A stretch of 64,000 nt of DNA from UBA5066 sp048500275 (GTDB taxonomy: Bacteria > Acidobacteriota > Thermoanaerobaculia > UBA5066): contig JASNYI010000001.1 in assembly GCA_048500275.1 (NCBI GenBank), positions 2,299,949-2,363,948 on the forward strand. The letters run 5' to 3'. Below the pieces are notes generated by a model. That model saw nothing but the letters and a program-made list of their open reading frames with translations, ran no database searches and was not told the DNA's origin. The translations under genes were made by a program, and so were the position numbers. Position 1 is the stretch's first letter, and each line of letters starts with the position of its first letter. This document shows, piece after piece, positions 59,484 through 64,000 of this stretch.

Positions 59484-60017
59484 ATGTCCCGTATGCACTA
59501 TCAGATCCTCCCGGAGGCTGAGCGCCTCTTCGCTCCCTCTCGTTTCGACCGCGAGCTGGTTACAGAGTTCCTCTTCTTCTTCTCGCGAGCCGAGTTCGCC
59601 TTGAAAGCGGCCGGTTTCGCGGAGCCTGATCGAAACGACGCGCCGAAGATGCGCTGGTCCAGCTTCGCCGACAGTCTCGCTGGCTGTCTGAACTCCTTGA
59701 ACGACACAGCTCTTGCCGATGCCTACCAGGTCTTGAACACCCGCCCTCCTCACCGGCATGTCTTCAAAGATGGTCAGCTCTGCTGGCGGCCCCGCCGCCG
59801 TAGGGACGGCCAGTCGCCAGAAGCATTCGTTATCGAGTCGGTTACGACTGTCCGTAACAACCTCTTTCACGGAGGCAAAGAGCTCACTTCCCCTTTCTCC
59901 GAGCGCGATCGGGAGCTCGTGCGATCCGCACTGGTCGTACTCGCGCACGCTGTCTCCCTACATCCCACCGTCCGCAGTCACTTCGGCGATACCGGGCCGG
60001 ACCGCGCGGCCGCCTAA
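59484..60017 (+). CDS. Cassette 45: HEPN-domain protein
   Basis: Protein of 177 residues with a strong RBS (GGGGAGGC). FLFFFSRAEFALKAAGF near 30-46 is the first HEPN helix with its usual aromatic-basic pattern, and VTTVRNNLFHGGKEL near 120-134 contains R-x(4)-H, the HEPN ribonuclease motif. ELVRSALVVLAHAVSL is the last helix. HEPN proteins are common RNA-cleaving effectors of toxin-antitoxin and phage-defence systems; no partner nucleotidyltransferase is in the cassette. Stop TAA in attC 45. Confidence 0.75.
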   Translation: MSRMHYQILPEAERLFAPSRFDRELVTEFLFFFSRAEFALKAAGFAEPDRNDAPKMRWSSFADSLAGCLNSLNDTALADAYQVLNTRPPHRHVFKDGQLCWRPRRRRDGQSPEAFVIESVTTVRNNLFHGGKELTSPFSERDRELVRSALVVLAHAVSLHPTVRSHFGDTGPDRAAA

Positions 60018-60079
60018 CCCCGGCGTGCAGCGGACTTCGCTTCGCTACGCTCGCTCGCCGCTGACGCCCACGGTTAGGC
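60012..60079 (+). repeat. attC site 45
   Basis: GCCTAAC to GTTAGGC; CAGCGG/CCGCTG arms, ACTTCG apex. Confidence 0.94.
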
Positions 60080-60124
60080 GGCGCAGGTAACGTCTTCGCT
60101 GGCGAAAGGCCGCAGAATCCGAAG

Positions 60125-60835
60125 ATGATCCCGGCCCACATCCACGAGTACACGTCCTTCCAGCTGGTCGTCCTGCCATCGCCCGACACGAACGACCATG
60201 AAGTCCGTTTCATCGTCGACGGCATCGATCTAATCGACTCATTCTGTGAAGGCTCGATCGGCCTCGACCCTGACGACGTGCTTCTCCCTGGCGCTCTCGC
60301 TGCATCGAACACGCCTCACGTCGCCGTAATCGCGCGGTGCGACTGCGGTGTCATAGGTTGCGGGGATATCAAGGCCGAAATCACGCTTGTCGGCGAGGTC
60401 GTTACGTGGGCACTCGGCCAAGAGCAGAGCGGTACCGGACCCATTCTTCGGTTTGCGGCAGCCTCGTACATGCGCGAGCTGGGGCGGGCCACCGCGGACA
60501 CCTCATGGGAAACCCCGGAACGCACAGCCGCGCGCCTGCTTCGCGCATCGGTCAATCAGGAGATACTGGCCGGGCACGAGCTCCGGTTCCTGTGGGCGTC
60601 CGGCCGAGTGCGCGACTACACCTTCACAGTCTCGCTCGAGCTCTCACCAGGTCCTTTCCAAGTGCTGCTGCATATCCCCTGGCGAGGCCAGTCCCCCGCC
60701 GCGATTGCATCGGAAATGGCTGCCGTCATCGAGACGCCTCCGGAGTCCTGGCTAGACGTTCAGTTCTTTCCTCAGCGACTCGGCCTTACCGAGCCGCCGC
60801 CAATAGCTGGCCCCGGTTGGCGCGGCGCCACCTAA
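60125..60835 (+). CDS. Cassette 46: hypothetical protein with Cys cluster
   Basis: Protein of 236 residues. VAVIARCDCGVIGCGDIKAEI near 66-86 holds three closely spaced cysteines that could bind metal. The C-terminal half is beta-rich (HELRFLWASGRVRDYTFTVSLELSPGPFQVLLHIPW). No signal peptide. Stop TAA in attC 46. I do not recognise the family beyond the Cys motif. Confidence 0.68.
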   Translation: MIPAHIHEYTSFQLVVLPSPDTNDHEVRFIVDGIDLIDSFCEGSIGLDPDDVLLPGALAASNTPHVAVIARCDCGVIGCGDIKAEITLVGEVVTWALGQEQSGTGPILRFAAASYMRELGRATADTSWETPERTAARLLRASVNQEILAGHELRFLWASGRVRDYTFTVSLELSPGPFQVLLHIPWRGQSPAAIASEMAAVIETPPESWLDVQFFPQRLGLTEPPPIAGPGWRGAT

Positions 60836-60886
60836 CCATGCGTGCAGCGGACTTCGCTTCGCTCGCCGCTGACGCTACGGTTAGGC
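60830..60886 (+). repeat. attC site 46
   Basis: ACCTAAC to GTTAGGC; CAGCGG/CCGCTG arms, ACTTCG apex. Confidence 0.92.
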
Positions 60887-60903
60887 CGCAGCCCTCCGCA
60901 ATC

Positions 60904-61275
60904 ATGACGCCACCAGTTCCCGACGTACGCCCTCTTACCGAACCCGAGCGCCGGCTCGTCGCCTGGCTGCTCCAGCACGGGAGCGAGCGTTCCCTCACGT
61001 TCCTCGCACAGCTGCCGTCTACAACTGTCGTCTCCCGGTGTATCTGCGGCTGCGCGAGCATCGACTTCGCAGTGGCGGGGCGAACGCCATCCCCTGAGGG
61101 CGGCATCGAGATCCTCGCCGACTTTCGCTGGGACAACGCCGACGGCCATCTCTTCGGCGCCTTCGTCTTTGCTCGCCACGACCTTCTCGCCGGTCTCGAG
61201 GTCTGGTCGATCGACGGGCAAGCGACGCCTTCCATTCTCCCGACCGTCGCGCAGCTTCGCCCCATCGACCAGTAG
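60904..61275 (+). CDS. Cassette 47: small conserved protein
   Basis: Protein of 123 residues. LTEPERRLVAWLLQHGS, VVSRCICGCASIDFAV, GIEILADFRWDNADGHLFGAFVFARHDLLAGLEVWSIDGQA is a compact alpha/beta domain with a C-x-C-x-C motif. I recall similar short proteins in several soil bacteria, without function. ATG 60904. About 105 bases of tail precede attC 47. Confidence 0.68.
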   Translation: MTPPVPDVRPLTEPERRLVAWLLQHGSERSLTFLAQLPSTTVVSRCICGCASIDFAVAGRTPSPEGGIEILADFRWDNADGHLFGAFVFARHDLLAGLEVWSIDGQATPSILPTVAQLRPIDQ

Positions 61276-61380
61276 CCCTCTTCGTTCCCACCTCAGCGCC
61301 GCAGGGCCCAGCGCGCTCTCGCACTCGTTCCCAGCGCGGTTTCGGCCACTTCGGCCCCGGTCTCGAACTCATCATCTGCG

Positions 61381-61438
61381 GCCTAACCCCGGCGTGCAGT
61401 GGACTCGCTGCGCTCGCCACTGACGCCAGACGTTAGGC
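61381..61438 (+). repeat. attC site 47
   Basis: 58-base form, GCCTAAC to GTTAGGC, CAGTGG/CCACTG arms. Confidence 0.95.
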
Positions 61439-61472
61439 TTCTCGCCGCATAATCAACAGCGGTCTTCCTGAC

Positions 61473-62312
61473 ATGACCCGCGAAGAGGCCCACGCCGTCC
61501 TATCCGCCATCGCCGATGGCTACGATCCACGCACGGGGGAGCAGCTGCCGCCCTCAGGACTCTGGACTGATGCCCTGGTCCTTAGAGCGCTCTTCACGGC
61601 GCTTGCTGCGCTCCAGGAGCCCTTAACCGTGCCGCCCTCGCGTCCGCCGCGACGCCTGCCCGACAAAGCAGGGGCCCCATGGAGCGTCGCTGAGGACGAG
61701 GCCCTCCGAACAGAGTTCGTGACGGAGAAGAGCGTCACCCGACTCGCTAAGCTCCACAGCCGCAGCACTGGCGCCATCTCCGCTCGACTCGGACGACTCG
61801 GCCTCCTGGCGACGCCCCCGGCCAACGTCACACAGCCGGTGAAGCCCTCGCGAACCGAACCGCTTCCGCCTGCCGAGTCCGACACCTCGCCGTCGTCCGA
61901 GGACCCCGCGCCTTCGATCCCTATCTCACCGAGCGACGACACACATCCGTCTGCTCGGGCTACCGACACAGCGTTCGTTTTTCGTGTTAGGAGGGCCGAG
62001 CTCTTCCCCCCGGAGGAGAGTACACTCCTTCAGGAGTATGGCGTTCTTCTTCAGGGTCTGGCCGAAGGTTCGGTCGTTCCCGAGAATCCTGTTCAAGAGC
62101 AGTTCGTCGCTGCGTGTCAGGCCGGCGGCCCCGCCCAGAATGAGTTCGAGCGCGTATGGCTAAAGTACAGCGCCCGTCTCCGCTGGGAAGCCGATCCGCT
62201 GAACGAGAAAATCACCGACGAGCCCATAGCTATGCCCGATCCCGACAGGGCGTACTACACATCCAAGGTCGCGAAGGGTGCGAAGTTCTTTCAGCGAAGG
62301 AAGCACTCGTAG
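61473..62312 (+). CDS. Cassette 48: SANT-like N-domain fused to a MaoP/DUF413-like domain
   Basis: Protein of 279 residues. Residues 68-112 (APWSVAEDEALRTEFV, VTRLAKLHSRSTGAISARLGRLGL) look like a Myb/SANT-type helix-turn-helix. After a Pro/Ser linker, residues of about 172-240 (FRVRRAELFPPEESTLLQEYGVLLQGLAEGS, QEQFVAACQAGG, NEFERVWLKYSARL) match E. coli MaoP/YifE in the order of motifs. MaoP acts with maoS in organising the Ori macrodomain. The fusion with a DNA-binding-like domain is unusual as far as I know. Confidence 0.7.
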   Translation: MTREEAHAVLSAIADGYDPRTGEQLPPSGLWTDALVLRALFTALAALQEPLTVPPSRPPRRLPDKAGAPWSVAEDEALRTEFVTEKSVTRLAKLHSRSTGAISARLGRLGLLATPPANVTQPVKPSRTEPLPPAESDTSPSSEDPAPSIPISPSDDTHPSARATDTAFVFRVRRAELFPPEESTLLQEYGVLLQGLAEGSVVPENPVQEQFVAACQAGGPAQNEFERVWLKYSARLRWEADPLNEKITDEPIAMPDPDRAYYTSKVAKGAKFFQRRKHS

Positions 62313-62325
62313 CACCCCACCGGAA

Positions 62326-62382
62326 GCCTAACCCGGCTTGCAGCGGACTTCGCTTCGCTCGCCGCTGAAGCCCCGGTTAGGC
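62326..62382 (+). repeat. attC site 48
   Basis: GCCTAAC to GTTAGGC; T:A arm variant, ACTTCG apex. Confidence 0.94.
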
Positions 62383-62398
62383 AGACCAGGCACAATCG

Positions 62399-63223
62399 AT
62401 GCAATACGCTCTCCTTGTCCACCTTCTTGATGTTCGCGATCACGGAGATGCTCTTTGCCGCATCGTGGCGGGCTGGAACGCCCACTTCGCGATCCCCATG
62501 CTGTCATTCTCGAACAAGGGCCCCGGGAGAACCCCGGATGCGTCGTTTCTCGAGGAGCGTTCGAGATTCGGACGGCTCGATAACGAAGCGTATGTGACAC
62601 TTCGCGAATCCCGGAAGCGTGGTGCGCCGACGCTTGACGTCTATTTCACAAACCCAGCACGCGCATTCCTGGGCGACCTAAATTTCGTAGCCGCCACGCT
62701 TCCGGCGACATGGCTCGCGTCCGTGGGCACCTTCAAAGCGGAGCAAGCGATCGTCGGGTTCACATCGCTGCTTGAGCAGCTGGGCTGCCTCTCGGACGCT
62801 TCATTCGAGAACGAAGCAGTATCGCTGCAAACACCTGGATGTGAAGTCACCCGGGCCATTAGCGTTGCCTACGGCTGCATCGTCGGCCACATCGCGTATT
62901 TCAATCGCCGCATTCTTGAGGCTCATGGCGGCGAACCCCGTCTTGTGCAGGCGGGCTTCACTATCCATCGTACCTGGCGCCACGGATCCCTTGCTGGCAT
63001 CCCCTTTGATTTAGATGCGTCGCCCGTACAGGCAGCCTGGAAGCTGTTCGCTGCCCTTGAAGCTCTCGGGTTATTTGATCGTCGCGCCGATGCTGCCTTC
63101 CTCCATGAATCGATGCCGTCCCTATCGCAAATCGGCGCCTTCCTCAACGCGTTCGAAGAGAAGCTCGGCAGGACCTTCGCGAGGCGTACCCAGGCGGGCC
63201 TCGAACCGGTGGGGGCTGCCTAA
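62399..63223 (+). CDS. Cassette 49: hypothetical protein
   Basis: Protein of 274 residues, soluble. MQYALLVHLLDVRDHGDALCRIVAGWNAHFAIPM opens it; PTLDVYFTNPARAFLGDLNFV and WKLFAALEALGLFDRRADAAFLHESMPS follow. No known motif. Its codon use is less GC-biased than other cassettes. ATG 62399; stop TAA in attC 49. Confidence 0.68.
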   Translation: MQYALLVHLLDVRDHGDALCRIVAGWNAHFAIPMLSFSNKGPGRTPDASFLEERSRFGRLDNEAYVTLRESRKRGAPTLDVYFTNPARAFLGDLNFVAATLPATWLASVGTFKAEQAIVGFTSLLEQLGCLSDASFENEAVSLQTPGCEVTRAISVAYGCIVGHIAYFNRRILEAHGGEPRLVQAGFTIHRTWRHGSLAGIPFDLDASPVQAAWKLFAALEALGLFDRRADAAFLHESMPSLSQIGAFLNAFEEKLGRTFARRTQAGLEPVGAA

Positions 63224-63273
63224 CCCGGCATCCAGCGGACTCGCTGCGCTCGCCACTGATGCCACGGTTAGGT
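63218..63273 (+). repeat. attC site 49
   Basis: GCCTAAC to GTTAGGT; GGCATCCAGCGG paired with CCACTGATGCC (one arm mismatch and an extrahelical C); apex CAGCGGACTCGCTGCG, unoccupied. Confidence 0.9.
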
Positions 63274-63288
63274 GTCTCTCGCAGTAGC

Positions 63289-63993
63289 ATGAAACCCGAC
63301 TGGCTCGTCCGCATCGACGGCGATACTGATGTCCTCAGGGCTCTCGAAGTCGCCTTCACCACGCCTTCGCTCCGGGTGTTCACCGAAGGTGGTCGGCACT
63401 ACCTCAGGTCAACATATCTCGAACGCTTCTTGAATGCCGACGAAGCCGTCAACGGCGCCGATGGTCTGCTCCGAAGCGCCATAGCCCTCGTGAACCTCTA
63501 CGGCCATCGCGTCGGCGACGTGTTCGCGTTTGACGCAGAGTGGCGCGATGAGGCCGGCATCCTTCATGGGTTCGTGAGCGTTCGAGGCACGGCCCGCGTC
63601 GTCCACGACGATCAGCTTCATCGCCTCTCGGAGCCCCGCGTCGCTTCAACGCTTGGCGGTCGCCTGCTGGCCCTCGCTCAATCCGATGCGCGCGTGAGTA
63701 AGGCGCTACAGGTAGTCGGCAACCACGATCCGAGCTGGGCTGACCTCTACGTCCTGCTGGAGCACATCGTGGTTGATCTCGAAGATACGGAGGGTCTCAA
63801 GGGCATGGACTGGCTTCCCATCTCTATTCGCGGCTGGGCGGCACACTCCGAGGTCAAACGTTTCAAACGTTCCGCCGACTTTCACCGCCACTCCCGCCGG
63901 CTCACTCCACCTAGAGGCGTCCTCTCCCTTCCCCAGGCCCAGCTCTTCGTCAAACGCATCACGCTGTCATGGCTCGAAAGCAAAGCCACCTAA
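63289..63993 (+). CDS. Cassette 50: hypothetical protein
   Basis: Protein of 234 residues from ATG 63289, 16 bases after the core. KPDWLVRIDGDTDVLRALEVAFTTPSLRVFTEGGRHYLRSTYLERF and HDPSWADLYVLLEHIVVDLEDTEGLKGMDWLP are notable; a basic C-terminus (KRFKRSADFHRHSRRL) may bind nucleic acid. I recall no family. Stop TAA lies in the partial attC 50. Confidence 0.66.
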   Translation: MKPDWLVRIDGDTDVLRALEVAFTTPSLRVFTEGGRHYLRSTYLERFLNADEAVNGADGLLRSAIALVNLYGHRVGDVFAFDAEWRDEAGILHGFVSVRGTARVVHDDQLHRLSEPRVASTLGGRLLALAQSDARVSKALQVVGNHDPSWADLYVLLEHIVVDLEDTEGLKGMDWLPISIRGWAAHSEVKRFKRSADFHRHSRRLTPPRGVLSLPQAQLFVKRITLSWLESKAT

Positions 63994-64000
63994 CCCAGCA
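63988..64000 (+). repeat. attC site 50 (cut by window edge)
   Basis: ACCTAACCCAGCA, the start of another attC; its R'' complements the GTTAGGT at the start of cassette 50. The array therefore continues beyond the window. Confidence 0.85.

Noticed and set aside
22758..63273. Regularly spaced near-identical repeats that might suggest a CRISPR array
   Set aside because: Repeats are 56-68 bases, imperfect palindromes with GTTAGGC-type cores, and the spacers are 200-1700 bases and contain genes; no cas gene is present. They are attC sites.
23433..63287. Many open frames contain peptides such as NPGVQWTRSAALRSPLTP or NPACSGLRFAALARR, which look like a conserved repeated protein motif
   Set aside because: They are the translations of the attC sites themselves in different frames, read through at the ends or starts of cassettes; no independent coding evidence exists.

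Overview
The left third (about 1-21,785) is a dense, very GC-rich bacterial chromosome segment. MglA next to a roadblock protein, dnaX directly followed by recR, a small SRP RNA in front of dnaX and a SpoIIE-type phosphatase together suggest Acidobacteriota (perhaps a Thermoanaerobaculia-like lineage) or a Myxococcota-like neighbour. This assignment is inference from gene content and composition; there is no rRNA to confirm it.

Core region: ABC ATPase (cut by the left edge), tRNA-Arg, an AbrB/PIN toxin-antitoxin pair, MFS exporter, tadA, zinc-ribbon protein, tRNA-Ser(CGA), secreted protein, tRNA-Ser(GGA), SRP RNA, dnaX, recR, roadblock protein, mglA, receiver-like protein, PolB-like 3'-5' exonuclease, alpha/beta hydrolase, nadA, membrane SpoIIE phosphatase, P-loop kinase, secreted protein, two translationally coupled gamma-glutamyltransferases, a beta-hydroxyacid dehydrogenase, a membrane protein and a SprT-like metalloprotease.

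From about 22,161 to the right edge (about 41.8 kb) the window is one integron cassette array. I count 49 attC sites (five split by insertions, one damaged) plus a fiftieth cut by the edge, all in one orientation, delimiting about 50 cassettes. Almost all cassette genes are on the + strand, and 16 use the TAA of the attC R'' box as their stop codon. The array starts at an attI-like site (22,161-22,266) with two pairs of direct repeats, but no integron integrase is present in the window. Recognisable cassette products include a GmrSD-like DUF262/HNH nuclease, a HEPN protein, a PIN-like protein, a SUKH-like protein, a methionine-aminopeptidase-like protein lacking most metal ligands, an L,D-transpeptidase, a SRPBCC protein, an ExbD-like protein, a MaoP/DUF413-domain protein, an esterase and a set of small lipoproteins sharing one architecture. 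Eight or so cassettes carry no convincing gene and fall into repeated families.

Five copies of one 1.57-kb IS110/IS1111-like element sit at the same position inside attC sites. Three are identical in layout and intact; two have dense indels that look more like unpolished assembly than natural decay. The non-coding end of the element can be folded into a guide-RNA (bridge/seek RNA) target-binding loop whose two guide strands match the left and right halves of the attC apex around a CT core. This explains why only the CAGCGGACTCG type of attC is occupied. An IS30-family element lies in the tail of cassette 42.

Taken together the window shows a housekeeping chromosome segment joined to a large mobile-gene store, in which an RNA-guided transposon appears to parasitise the integron recombination sites and to act as a crossover point for rearrangement.
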